A stretch of 64,000 bases of DNA from assembly GCA_000181795.3 (NCBI GenBank), contig CM012955.1, positions 2,524,652 to 2,588,651 on the forward strand. The letters are read 5' to 3'. Below, piece after piece: positions 39,064 through 50,778 of this stretch; the stretch's first letter is position 1; every line of letters starts with the position of its first letter. The translations under genes were made by a program, and so were the position numbers. Source of the DNA: Trichinella spiralis (lineage: Eukaryota; Nematoda; Enoplea; Trichinellida; Trichinellidae). The notes beneath the pieces are model-generated. The model ran no database searches. It had not been told where the DNA came from and was given only the letters and a program-made list of their open reading frames with translations.

Positions 39064-42000
39064 TCAGAGGAATATCCGCATAGAAAGAGTGAACAGTACG
39101 CAGGCTAAGGCAAGGAAAAATAACGGTGGTCTGGGACTGATTGCGCGCGCATTTTCTGTACCGTTGCAAAAGTCTCGGTCGTTGCAATAGCAGACCGTGG
39201 CCATGCTTCCGAACCACCGACTAGCAACACATCCGCCAGCAGTTAGGTTTCGCTTGTCACTGACCGTCGCCTCCAAACAGCCTTTGCTAACGTAGCGATC
39301 AACTGTAAATAAATAAATATAAACATATATATATATATATGCATATAAATATCATGCACATATAAAATGTACGTATATAATGTTGAAAAAAAGCAATTTC
39401 AAGCTTTGTGAAAAGTCAAACTGACAACTCTGATAAATGGGAACAACTTTTTTAAATGTCTTTAATCATGTGCGTGAGAGACAAATTGTTCACATCTAAG
39501 CAAAATTGATACCTTACCACTTTTGAAGATGTATGTGTTTGTAGATTGAGCAAACATGTTGCACTAAATTATACAGATATGGAGCTGTTGTAAATGTGAA
39601 ACTGAAATCGAATTTGAAGATAAAATTTGAACAAAACTTTACATATAAAAATAATAAACATAATCAATATCCTCAAAGAACATTCAATGAAGAATTTCAC
39701 TGTCATTGTAATGTAAAATTTGAAAAAAAAGAATTCATTTTTGAAAATTATTTGTGAGGTTTCTCGAGAAAAAAAAGAACAAGAAAAAAAATTCAGTTAT
39801 CAATTTGAATAAAATTCATTCGAAATGTTTTTTTCTTTTGAACAGAAGCCATGCTCTGGTTGTTAGTCTCGAGGTTGATTTGATGGTGAAATAGAATTAA
39901 TTGACGATCGCTTGAACAGAAAGACAGCAAAATGAACATCAAATACAAGAAAATGGTTTCATTCACAAAAATAATAAAAAATAAATAAATTTGTCAATTG
40001 AATGAAAATGATAATTCAACCCAGGACAATACAACTAATAAAGAATGGCATTTTCCATTTCTGTGAAGGCTTTCAAATTGAGTTCATCAATGAAAATTTT
40101 ACTTTTTTTCTCAAAATTCACTTAATTTTAGTGAAGAGTAAAATAAATAATGTAAAACAAATGAGCAAAAATTATTCAAAAAATTAACTAAAAATAAGTG
40201 TCCTTCTGTCATGAACGTTGCACATACATCTATATATATATATATATATATTTATTTATATTTATACATCATGCGCGAAAGTGCCAATCAAGTGACATTT
40301 TGATTAGCAAAATAAAAAATGTTGCGCTTTGAATACAATAATTTGGAATATTTTCTTTCACAAAACCGCAAAAATCTCATTATTCAAAGTCACACATTAA
40401 ATTAAATTTTATTTGGCTTATTAATAATGCAAACAATCAGAATTGGCTTCGCCGATACGCGTTTTAAGCTCGCTGAACATTGCAGCTATTGAAAGTTGAT
40501 TCACAATACATCAACTAGATTAATTTTTATATTTTTATTTCAATTAAATAAACTAATTCAAAAATGTGAAACTATGCTGAAGTGAAATGAACGAACTACA
40601 TTTGAACGAACTATATTTGACATGTTCGAAATAGCAACTGAAACCTGTGGGCTTTTATACGGTAGATTGGGTAAAAAAATTTAAATGAAAAAAGTCATTT
40701 CATATTTTGAAAAAAAGCTGTTTGAAAATAAACAACCCATCCAAATTATTGAAAGATAATATTTCGATTTTCGTTTCATCATCGCTCATGCAATTATTTA
40801 TTGCAATTTAGCAACGTGAACTCGTAGAACACGTCGATCCGCAGGTTGACAATATTGCTAATTTCAATCAACACCCTTAATTAATAACTAATTTCGTGTC
40901 TGGATATTGTGGTTGGATAAACAATCTGTTTGGCCAGCGATTCCGGAAGATACGAGCTGAAAGAGCGTGAACGACAAGCGCGGTGGGATTCATTGATCTC
41001 TGAAATTCCTCAGTTGCATGCATGGTAGAAATAGAATGCAAATTTATCGATTGATATAATTAACATAATAACTAACAGAATTGCACTGTGGCAGAGAATG
41101 CGAAGAAGAAACATCAAGCTAGCATGGTGAAAAACGACAAAAGTCCATTTGTAATAATGGCATGTCGTCTGTTTTTTTCTTTCTTCAATTTTTGTAATTA
41201 TCAAATTTGTACAGTATGGAGGGTATGATTTGAAAATTTTGAAATGCTTTCGGATGACAGTGGAAAAGCGGCAAACAAATGCATCGCTATGGTCTCAAAG
41301 CGAACGTAGATTAAAATCAAACATTGACGAATCGTCAACCGACGGACAGTCAATATTTTCATCAATTATAAATAAATCGGAAAAAGCTGACCGCATCAGT
41401 TGTTGTTGTTGGTTTTGATTAATATTTTGTGAAGGTTTCAGAGAAAAGCGTTCAGTCGTTGGATCATTTTACCCATGAAAGAGGAAACTGGCAATATTTT
41501 AAAAATGTAATTAATTTCAACACATCCATAAATGGAATTATTATTCATTTTTAACCGAATCATAATCAATTTTGGTCAATGCTCAGGTTTAGGGAAAACT
41601 CCCTCCAGTTTTTTGTTGATTATATTTTCAATTAGCATTCCTTTTAATCCTGATTAGCAAATAGCATGACCAAGCTAATACGACTGAATTAAAAGATTAA
41701 ATATTCATCGAAATACTTTATATCGATTGTCATTTAAAATAAAAAAAAAGAAATAAAATAACATTAACTAATTATAAATATTGAAAATTTAAACAATTTA
41801 TAATTTTCATAAAATGAGCTGAAAAAATTTACTTTACCTCACTTCAATAATAAGATATTACTATTCCTATTATTATTATCATTATCATTATTCTATTAAG
41901 GCGCTGATTTTGCATTAACCCTGGTAGTGAAACAATGCTTTCTCGCTTGGGATGTCACATTATAATTACAACATGCCGGACTCACGCAGTCTTAAGCATT

Positions 42001-42522
42001 ACTGCCTATCTTACGCCTCTGATTATATTTATTAAGATTTATTGATAAACAGATAAGAAAGACAATGAGAAAGAGAAATCTCATAAAGAAAACAAACCGT
42101 ATAAAATGTATCTATGTTTTACCTCTACAAGTTGAATCATATTGTATCCTATATATCGTGAATGTAGTTCTCAAAAAGTTCAGAAATCTGAAGTATTTTG
42201 GAAAATTCAACTGGATAAATGAAAATAATGAAAAAAACATTTTCAAAACCAAGGAAATTATCAATTACAAAGTGCATATTTCAGAAAAATATTACAAACG
42301 CGAAATAAAAAAAATAACGCAAAACTTACCAGTAGCTGTGACACAAGCGATGCCTTGATGACATACACCGAATGAGCAATCGCTCTTGGCTTGACAATGG
42401 TAGCATTTCAGAGGCACCACTGAAAGAAAATATGAAGAAATGATTGAAAATAAGGCAAAAAAATACATACCATTGCGGATGACGAATACCAGGCAGATGG
42501 TCAACGCGGCCGGCTGGCCCAT
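39064..42522 (-). CDS. Ly6/uPAR-type GPI-anchored protein
   Basis: Three exons: 42471-42522, 42330-42419, 39064-39302; phases agree, 126 residues. Seen: short signal sequence (residues 5-15 hydrophobic: AALTICLVFVI), then a Ly6 three-finger cysteine pattern starting LKCYHCQ and ending in the diagnostic CYCNDRDFCNG, and a C-terminal hydrophobic stretch (PLFFLALACVLFTLSM) expected to be replaced by a GPI anchor. Likely a secreted, membrane-tethered protein; ligands are unknown, and members of this superfamily modulate ion channels and receptors. Intron 2 (39303-42329) is 3,027 bp, many times the size of the coding sequence, and is AT-rich with TA repeats and no recognised gene. Upstream, 42660-42725 contains GC-box-like gggcgtggt, a probable promoter element. 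Start: ATG that gives a signal peptide; an in-frame upstream extension has no ATG. Confidence 0.85.
40231..40250. repeat. (TA)10 microsatellite in Ly6 intron 2
   Basis: Uninterrupted TA run; a shorter one lies at about 39326-39340 in the same intron. Confidence 0.85.
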
Positions 42523-42764
42523 TACCGACGTTACAAATATGTCGACAGAAATGATCGCAAAATAAGTACAATCAGCATTAGTCAAACGATGCAGGCTTTA
42601 CAAATAGAAAAGAACAATACTCGTCCACTTGTTGACAAATCAAAAACTTGACCAATTCTATGGAGATGAACCGCCGTTAATAGGTGGGCGTGGTTATTAA
42701 GCGACAGCAGCGCCAACCAGCGGGAAAACATACCCCTGCTTCAATCAAACATTTTGCAAGATGT

Positions 42765-43310
42765 CTCAGCGGCATTTCATGAATAAATAACATCACATCA
42801 ACATAATGCACATGAACACTAATATTTATGGTTTATCATCATAAAGTGACGACAATTCAATACTCTGTTATTATGATTATTGTTAACATTCTGCGTACAA
42901 ATGCACAATTATTAAATGTTCAGTTAGTGGGCCGATATCAGATTTGAAAATTATGTTCCAATAATATTAATAAATTCAAAACAGTAGAATGGAATACTGA
43001 TATAGAGAATAAACAGCTTACTTATCACTTTATTCATCCCATTTCAATCTCAGCAAGGCGACCAAAGAAACAGCACGCTGCATTATCAGTATAGCGGATA
43101 ATGCAACATAACAGAATTACCAAGCGAAACATATCGAGTGCGTCTACCAGTTAGCAGGATGTGCGGCCGCACAAATTCTTGAAAATGAGGACTGTTGCTT
43201 CATGAAAAAATTATCTAAAAGTAAACAATATTCCAATATTAAATCAATACGCTCCACAAAATTATCACATTGCCCTCTCCTTATCAGTAACCGTTAGTCA
43301 GATAATGCAT
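42765..43310 (+). repeat. Relic 3' flank of a lost KH gene unit
   Basis: Segments here match the 3' flank of KH gene B (about 48030-48570) in the same order: the 'catcaacataat...cac...actaatattta' stretch and a 290-bp block starting gagaataaacagctta, at roughly 85-90 percent by eye. No KH coding sequence precedes it; it abuts the Ly6 upstream region. In copy B this block carries a 119-codon open frame (48274-48633), but here the same frame is broken by a stop and small indels, so I do not treat either as coding. Confidence 0.65.
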
Positions 43311-43522
43311 TGAAACTTTAATATTGCAACAAGCCGACGTACGATCTGATAAACATCACTTGCAAATAGCCGCAAAACATTCATGTGAGCTAACATGCCA
43401 AAATTAGCTAGCTGGAGCCAGAAAAGGCGATTCATCAAGCAGATATACGCAAACCGTTGTCCACTGTAATTGGATACAAGGCGGATGTAAAATTCGATGA
43501 AATTTCGCAGGGTGATCTGATC
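43298..43522 (-). pseudogene. Possible orphan terminal exon or gene fragment
   Basis: Not recognised. On the minus strand a strong acceptor (polypyrimidine tract ending tgttgcag) is followed by 75 codons without interruption up to a TGA at 43298. The translation is hydrophobic/basic (FIEFYIRLVSNYSGQRF...RLFWLQLANF...LRLFASDVYQIVRRL). No upstream exon could be joined with confidence. It overlaps the end of the relic KH 3' flank. It may be a remnant of an unrelated gene or chance. Confidence 0.2.
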
Positions 43523-44280
43523 CTGCAACAAGAGAAACAACAATCAGAATGCTGATTTTCTGAGCCAAACGCCATACATTTACACGCATATACCAAACAG
43601 ACAAAAAATATATTAATATAATGTATATACATATTAAACGAGAAAATAAATTTTCACAAAAAACAATAACACACATCCTACTACACACAAAAAAAGACTT
43701 CACCTATGTTCAATTCTACCTCACAGATGTACAGATCTTGTATGTTTATCAACACCTAAACATAATTCAACACAAATTTTACACATATACAAAATGCATT
43801 CGCATTCAAAATATCGTTCAAAAGATGTTGAAGTGAACATTCGGCAAACTTACACTTCGTTCACAATCATTTCTTTTACACTACATTTCATCAACTTATA
43901 TGCAATGCGCATCGTATTAGTATTAGTGTTGACTGTCACATCGCATCGAGCTGCGGCAACGATGAAAGTTTTCACATTCGCTACTGAACATTTAGAATAA
44001 ATTACACTGACAAATACTCTCATCATACGTTGCAAGATGAACAGAAACCTTACAATATGATAAGATGAACAATATTTTTCATTTCCATGCATTGAATTAA
44101 TTTTGAAAGTTATGAATGTTTATTTTTGTACGTGAAATTATACTTCATAATGTGTTGATTGTGAAATAATGTAAACTGAGAAAATTGGAATCAATCAACA
44201 GGCAAATACTGTAAATTTTAAAGAGCATCGGTACACTAAAAGTCAAACTTTAAACATGTACATTAAAATACTCATTTGGA

Positions 44281-44315
44281 TATATAAAGGCTACTCAACA
44301 AAAACGTTTATCAGT
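44281..44315 (+). promoter_or_regulatory. Core promoter of KH gene A (TATA plus initiator)
   Basis: TATATAAAGG at 44281-44290 and an initiator-like TCAGT at 44311-44315, about 30 bases apart, the standard TATA-to-start spacing. The intervening ggctactcaa...aaacgttt is conserved before all four KH genes. Confidence 0.6.
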
Positions 44316-44360
44316 CAGAGAGTTCCCTTCAAACAGTGCACTACGAAAACTGTACTAACA

Positions 44361-45058
44361 ATGTGTTCTCGCGAGCAGTTTGAAGAAAAGCTCAAGCAAA
44401 TCCAATTCGCCATCAATGTGTTGAAAAGCATCGATGACAGCAGATTGCGGTCGGAGAGAATGGAACAGTTGATCAACGAATTGTTCAAGCTTGAGTTTTT
44501 CAAAAAGATTCCACAACCACCACCCCGTATTGGAATTTTTATAACAAAGTATGCTGATATCACGATTACGGTGACTGATTACAGCTTCAACGTCGCCAGC
44601 AGAATAATAGGTCCTTGTGGGAGTACTATTAAGGCCATCTCAAGATTTAGTAGATGCCAACTGAAATTAGTGAATCCGAACGAAAACCCGTTGCGTATCA
44701 AACTAATTGCAAAGGGATACGAAAACATTGCTAATTGGAGAATCCACAAAGCCATCGAAGGAATACAGTATGTGTTGACAAATGATCAGTACGAAGTGTC
44801 TTTAAATCAGTTGGCTGAATTGGCTGTAAGACGGGGTATTCATGAGAAATCACTAGCATCGTATCGTTATCAAGTGAAAACTTTCCTCAGTCATAGTGGA
44901 GTTGTGAATGTAGAAAACGAGGAAGACCAGAAAGAAGAAAAAAGTATTCAGTTCGATTCCACCAACAAAACCAACAACAAATTGAAGTAATTGTTAATGC
45001 GTTACAATAGTAATTTTGAATATTAATTTTTTTTCTTATTTTTAGCAAATCAGAATGA
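44361..45058 (+). CDS. KH gene A: short STAR/KH-type RNA-binding protein
   Basis: Exon 1 44361-44986, intron 44987-45045, exon 2 45046-45058; 212 residues. If the intron is kept the frame stops at once (44988-44990; 209 residues). Seen: helical Qua1-like N-terminus (5-45), PQPPP linker, KH domain (about 65-155) with GxxG loop GPCG at 84-87, a Qua2-like segment (SLNQLAELAVRRG), then a polar, acidic tail. The layout resembles STAR proteins (Sam68/GLD-1/QKI), but the long KH variable loop of true STAR members is missing. Predicted single-stranded RNA binding; target and role unknown. Start: ATG at MCSREQFEEKL, which aligns with gene C (MFSRERFQQLL); the frame extends upstream to 44256, but that includes the TATA box. 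3'-UTR AATAAA at 45320. Confidence 0.85.
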
Positions 45059-46604
45059 AGTCGACGTTAGAATGCTCGACAAAACCAATATCAACTGATC
45101 CGTTATTTGAATAACGACCCATCATCATTTGCTTAATTTTAATCTAATTATATATCAATTTCATTGATTTCTTTTATCCATATTATACCATGCAGTTGTT
45201 TCATTATCATTCACTCCATAGTTCACTGCTGAATATCACTGTTCAATTCAATTTCACTTGATGAAAATTTAGGTAGCAATTTTTCGTAGTGATCACTGTT
45301 TGTCAAATTGATTTGTTCGAATAAACGTTCATCAAAATGATATTTGTTCTTCATTTTAATTGAAAATTGGTTGACTGAAATTTGAAATACTGATTCAGTT
45401 TTGATATTCAGAAATAAATATATGAAAAGGCATAAGCCAATCGCCAATTACCAATCAAACGCCGTACAGCCAATCAGCGAACAGAGAAACAAAAAAATTA
45501 GGTCAAAGTTTGGCGGGAAAAATGGCAAAAAACCTTTACAATTATTTCTTTTATAATGAATATTATGAACTTATTTAAAATTTGTCCCAAAAGTAAGTTG
45601 AAGTAACACTTCATCTTTACAAGAAACTATAAAAATAAATACAACAGTATACTTAAAACACAAAATAAAATACTAAACAAGCGCATGCAAAAGTTCAACA
45701 AAAAAAGTAAAATTACAACTAAAGATATTGGTGTTATTGTAGATGAAAAAGTTAATAAACAAACTTCACCCCAACTAATATAAATATCATCACTAAAAAG
45801 AAACAAAACAGACGGCTGAATAGAAATCATAATATTTATTAAAACAAAACATAATACTTATACTAACCTTGAAAAAAATTATAGATAGAAAAGTTTATTC
45901 TACATGTTTAAATTCAGTTGTAGAATATATTCAATAGCTTGCAAAGATCTGTTCATCGTTTCACTTTGGAGAAGCAGTGAAAACGCGACAGACAACATCA
46001 ACGGATACAATGACGCGTCTCCACTTTTGAACTACAGAATGAAGAAAAGAATAATCAAGAAGAACAGAATAAAATATCACTGTAATACAGATTACCAAAA
46101 AAAAATATAATAAGTTTAATTCAAAAATATTACGAGCTATAAGAATTTATGTTCATTAAAAATGATATCAAAGGACAATATCAATGGTACAGCAAATAAT
46201 TATTTTCAACTAATGGGTTACGCGGAAAGTTGGCATAGGTGCCGAATGGCAAAAGGTGATTTGTAATTCATGATCGGTTTTGCATTTTCCTTTCTTATTT
46301 CAAACCTCATTGACAACATTCATCATTAAGATTCAAAAAGATGAATTCTGTTTTGATCCACACTGAAACCATAAACATAACATGATCACGAAATTGTTGA
46401 ATACTGCAAGAATGGGAACCAATTTCAAGATAAAGTTTCATGAAAATAAATTGAATTATAAATAAAATACTTAACGATGAAAAAAATACCACTTTCATAC
46501 TTGTATTGATTACAATATTTTGAAATTAAACATGGACAAATGTTTTCCATCTATTTCCTGCTGATGTATATCGTTCACGGCAATTTGCATAATCATAACA
46601 AAAT

Positions 46605-46846
46605 ATGTGCGATTACATATCTCATATTGATATTTTGACTGAAATTTCAACTATTCAAGGAAGAACTGATCAGTGGAAAAAAGTGCGAGACATTCATAAT
46701 TTACTATCAACAATTGTAAGTAAGCGTCTCGAACTGTGACTAATATTCTATTATCATTATTCCATACGATTTAACAGTAGTTAAATTATTAAACTCATAT
46801 AACATTCAATTTTCAGTGTGGACTGCCAGTTTTCATCGAGTTATAA
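46605..46846 (+). CDS. Two-exon micro-ORF, copy 1
   Basis: ATG at 46605, exon 46605-46715 ending at a consensus donor (ATT|GTAAGT), acceptor tttcag at 46816, exon 46817-46846 with a stop; 46 residues, helix-forming (ISHIDILTEIS...QWKKVRDIHNLLS). The same structure recurs at 52068-52309 with both splice sites kept and a silent change in the second exon. No family recognised. It could be a micropeptide gene or an untranslated exon of a KH transcript. Confidence 0.3.
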
Positions 46847-47189
46847 GTATGATAAGCGGTTTCAACTTCGCTACTGAACAAAAGCAAAAAATTGCAGTGG
46901 CCGACATTTTCATCGTAAGTTGAACTGAAACGATACAGTAGGATAAGATGAGGAATATTTTTCATTTCTATGCAATGATTTAATTTTGAAAGTTATAAAT
47001 ATATACTTCTGTACGTGAAATTATACTTAAATATATGTTGATTGTGAAATAATATAAATTAAGAAAATTTTAATCACAAAAATTATCTCAATAATAAACA
47101 GATACATACGGTAAATTTGAAGTTCATTAGTATACTCAGGTTCAAATTTCACTCACAAAATGAACTGTAAATTAAATCACAAATTTGGG

Positions 47190-47228
47190 TATTTAAAGGC
47201 TGCTCAACGGAAACGTTTGTTAGTCAGT
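47190..47228 (+). promoter_or_regulatory. Core promoter of KH gene B
   Basis: TATTTAAAGG starting at 47190 and TCAGT at 47224-47228, in the same arrangement as gene A. Confidence 0.55.
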
Positions 47229-47269
47229 GAGTTTTTCTTGCAGAGTACAGTTGCAAGCGTGAAGGAACG

Positions 47270-47992
47270 ATGAGTTTTCCGAAGGAGATTTGGGACGAGA
47301 AGATGAAGCAGGTCCACGAAATCGTTGATAAGTTGAAAACTTATCACGATAATGACGTGCGATCGATACTGATGGAATACTACGTCAATGAATTCTTCGG
47401 ACTGGAATTGTTCAAAAATACTCCATTTCCACCAAGTCCGTCCGGAGTGGTTGTGAGAAAGCGCTATGTGATAAATTTGAAGTCATGTGGTTACGACTTC
47501 AACGTTTTCCGGAGAATTGTTGGTCCTAGTGGCACCACCGTCCAGGCCATCGAACGATTCAGTGGATGCAGATTGATATTAACTACATCTGGAACGTGCA
47601 CCGTCCGTATCAACATTCTTATCAAGGATTATGAAAACATCGTTGAATGGAAATATGAAAAAGTTACCGAGGCAATTAACTACGTGATAGCGAATGAAAA
47701 TTTTCAAGTTACTTTAAACCAGAAGGCGGAACAGGCCGTTCGAGTGGCTTACCGAAAACTCGTCCGAGAATCGCGACGCAACAGGGGCCGCATCATTAGC
47801 TTCAATCAGGCTGGTACAGCAGCGGCAGCAGACAATGACGATGCTCTGGTGGAAACTGAATCAAAAGCTATTTTGGTGCTCTCGGACGATGGAATCGACC
47901 ACAACTTTCAGTAACTGCTAACTTTTAATAATAATTATTTGCAATATTAATTTACGTTTTGATATTTTTTTACTTTTAGCGCGCATGAATGA
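47270..47992 (+). CDS. KH gene B: short STAR/KH-type RNA-binding protein
   Basis: Exon 1 47270-47910, intron 47911-47979, exon 2 47980-47992; 217 residues (unspliced stop at 47912-47914, 214 residues). Same architecture as gene A but strongly diverged: N-terminal helices (5-48), FPPSP linker, KH domain (about 66-156) with GPSG at 85-88, Qua2-like segment (TLNQKAEQAVRVA), a basic RESRRNRGR stretch that could add RNA contacts, and an acidic end. Splicing changes the last residues to ...FHAHE, and the terminal Glu is shared with A and C. Its 3' flank is unlike that of A and C but matches the relic at 42765-43310. Confidence 0.85.
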
Positions 47993-48029
47993 AGTTTCCG
48001 TCCAGTGCTCGTGAAAGGCATCATTTACT

Positions 48030-48570
48030 GAACTCATCAACAATGATGACGCATCAACATAATTCACATCAGTACTAATATTTATTGCTTAATGTCTTAA
48101 AGTGATGACCAATGAATATTTTATTATTATTTTTTCGCTATCACAATTCCACATTATATGTTCATGCAGTTCACAGTTGACTGATTCGTCCATCCTATTT
48201 GTTGAATTAACTGTTCATGTAGTTCATCCAATATCATTATTATTAATATTAAATTTCACAACAATTTGATCATGTGATGAAGAGAATAAACAGCTTACTT
48301 ATCACTTTATTCATCCCGTTTCAATCTCGGCTAGGCCACCAAAGAGATAGCACGCTGTATTATCAGTACAGCCGAAAACGGAACATAACAAATATCGAAT
48401 GCGTTTACCAGTTAACAGGATGTGTCGCCGCGCAAATTCTTGAAAATGCGGACTGTTGTTTCTCGAAAAAATTATCTAAAATTAAACAATATTCCATTAT
48501 TAAATCAATACGTTCCGCAAAATTATCACAGTGCCGTTTCCTTATCAGTAATCGGCGTCAAAGTAACTGG
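48030..48570 (+). repeat. 3' flank of KH gene B, related to the relic block
   Basis: Counterpart of 42765-43310. It carries a 119-codon open frame (48274-48633) that is not preserved in the relic copy. Confidence 0.6.
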
Positions 48571-48649
48571 CGCATTGGAAGTCACATCATCAAAGCAAGG
48601 AATCACATACAGCGCAGGAGTGCCCTACAGTAATGAAAAAATACTGTAA

Positions 48650-49275
48650 AGAAAACAAACACACATTTCACGCATCACCATATTCATATTTTACAAATAA
48701 TTTAAAATTACACATATATCTAAGAAAAAATTTCCAACAGCGTACAAAATGAAGATGATAACCTAAAACTTTCTTGGAAATTCTAACAGCAATAAGAGTA
48801 AAATATAAAATTCTACTTCACAATGCACAGCAACGATTAGGCCGTTTGAGGCAGAAATACAAAATGAGCAAAATCTGCGATTAGCCCATTGTTCCCCTAA
48901 ATTTCACACGAAATTCAGCATAGGAAGGTGATTTACTACGCTTAATTAATTATTGTTCATGAGTTTTGACAAGATTTTCCGCACTTAGTTAAATGATTTT
49001 CAAGTTATGTGTGAGAATACGATAAGCCACAAAGACAATACAATCAACATTTTCTGTCCAAAAAAACATAATGTATCATTGAAATGATAAAAATAAGATT
49101 TATATTGATCTAAAAGTTGCATCTGTGGATCACAAACTCAATATGTTCGTGCACTGGCTCTCCTTCACCCTGAATGTTACCTTGTTTTAGACCACAGATT
49201 ACAAATATTTTTGTATTATTATACTCTTGTATGATTCAATAGAAGCGAGAATATTAAGCTATATATTAACGATGT
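48650..49275. other. Spacer between KH gene B and the second duplicated block
   Basis: About 0.6 kb of AT-rich sequence with no visible match elsewhere in the window and no gene. Confidence 0.5.
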
Positions 49276-49634
49276 ATTAATGTTGACTGTCACTTCTCAT
49301 CGAGCTGCGGCAACGATGAAAGTTTTCACATTCGCTACTGAACATTTAGAATAAATTACACTGACAAATACTCTCATCATACGTTGGAAGATGAACAGAA
49401 ACCTTACAATATGATAAGATGAACAATATTTTTCATTTCCATGCATTGAATTAATTTTGAAAGTTATGAATGTTTATTTTTGTACGTGAAATTATACTTC
49501 ATAATGTGTTGATTGTGAAATAATGTAAACTGAGAAAATTGGAATCAATCAACAGGCAAATACTGTAAATTTTAAAGAGCATCGGTACACTAAAAGTCAA
49601 ACTTTAAACATGTACATTAAAATACTCATTTGGA

Positions 49635-49669
49635 TATATAAAGGCTACTCAACAAAAACGTTTATCAGT
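49635..49669 (+). promoter_or_regulatory. Core promoter of KH gene A'
   Basis: Identical to the gene A promoter: TATATAAAGG at 49635 and TCAGT at 49665-49669. Confidence 0.6.
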
Positions 49670-49714
49670 CAGAGAGTTCCCTTCAAACAGTGCACTACGA
49701 AAACTGTACTAACA

Positions 49715-50412
49715 ATGTGTTCTCGCGAGCAGTTTGAAGAAAAGCTCAAGCAAATCCAATTCGCCATCAATGTGTTGAAAAGCATCGATGACAGCAGATT
49801 GCGGTCGGAGAGAATGGAACAGTTGATCAACGAATTGTTCAAGCTTGAGTTTTTCAAAAAGATTCCACAACCACCACCCCGTATTGGAATTTTTATAACA
49901 AAGTATGCTGATATCACGATTACGGTGACTGATTACAGCTTCAACGTCGCCAGCAGAATAATAGGTCCTTGTGGGAGTACTATTAAGGCCATCTCAAGAT
50001 TTAGTAGATGCCAACTGAAATTAGTGAATCCGAACGAAAACCCGTTGCGTATCAAACTAATTGCAAAGGGATACGAAAACATTGCTAATTGGAGAATCCA
50101 CAAAGCCATCGAAGGAATACAGTATGTGTTGACAAATGATCAGTACGAAGTGTCTTTAAATCAGTTGGCTGAATTGGCTGTAAGACGGGGTATTCATGAG
50201 AAATCACTAGCATCGTATCGTTATCAAGTGAAAACTTTCCTCAGTCATAGTGGAGTTGTGAATGTAGAAAACGAGGAAGACCAGAAAGAAGAAAAAAGTA
50301 TTCAGTTCGATTCCACCAACAAAACCAACAACAAATTGAAGTAATTGTTAATGCGTTACAATAGTAATTTTGAATATTAATTTTTTTTCTTATTTTTAGC
50401 AAATCAGAATGA
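49715..50412 (+). CDS. KH gene A': second copy of KH gene A
   Basis: Exon 1 49715-50340, intron 50341-50399, exon 2 50400-50412; 212 residues, identical in translation to gene A, with the same GPCG loop at 84-87 and the same 3' mini-intron. AATAAA at 50674-50679. The coding sequence shows no difference from gene A by eye, so this is either a very recent duplication or gene conversion, or the same locus placed twice by the assembler; the nearby N gap makes the second option real. Confidence 0.75.
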
Positions 50413-50778
50413 AGTCGACGTTAGAATGCTCGACAAAACCAATATCAACTGATCCGTTATTTGAATAACGACCCATCATCATTTGCTTAATTTTAATCTA
50501 ATTATATATCAATTTCATTGATTTCTTTTATCCATATTATACCATGCAGTTGTTTCATTATCATTCACTCCATAGTTCACTGCTGAATATCACTGTTCAA
50601 TTCAATTTCACTTGATGAAAATTTAGGTAGCAATTTTTCGTAGTGATCACTGTTTGTCAAATTGATTTGTTCGAATAAACGTTTCATCAAAATGATAATT
50701 TGTTCTTCATTTAATTGAAAATTGGTTGACTGAATTTGAATACTGATCAGTTTGATATCAGAATAAATATATGAAAAN

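Larger units (their letters stand above)
43922..46735 (+). repeat. Duplicated block, copy 1 (contains KH gene A)
   Basis: Nearly identical to 49276-52198. The KH genes inside encode identical proteins; only a handful of substitutions are visible upstream (for example near 43940 and 44035). Identity breaks down between about 45330 and 45810, opposite the region around the N gap in copy 2, then resumes to about 46735; beyond that similarity falls to roughly 90 percent up to 46925. Confidence 0.9.

Noticed and set aside
44256-44360. Upstream in-frame extension of KH gene A (and the equivalent in A' and C)
   Set aside because: It contains the TATA box and initiator conserved with gene B, whose protein begins only after them.
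48274-48633. 119-codon frame after KH gene B
   Set aside because: The homologous stretch in the relic (43012-43310) has a stop and indels in this frame, and no domain is recognisable, so coding is not supported.
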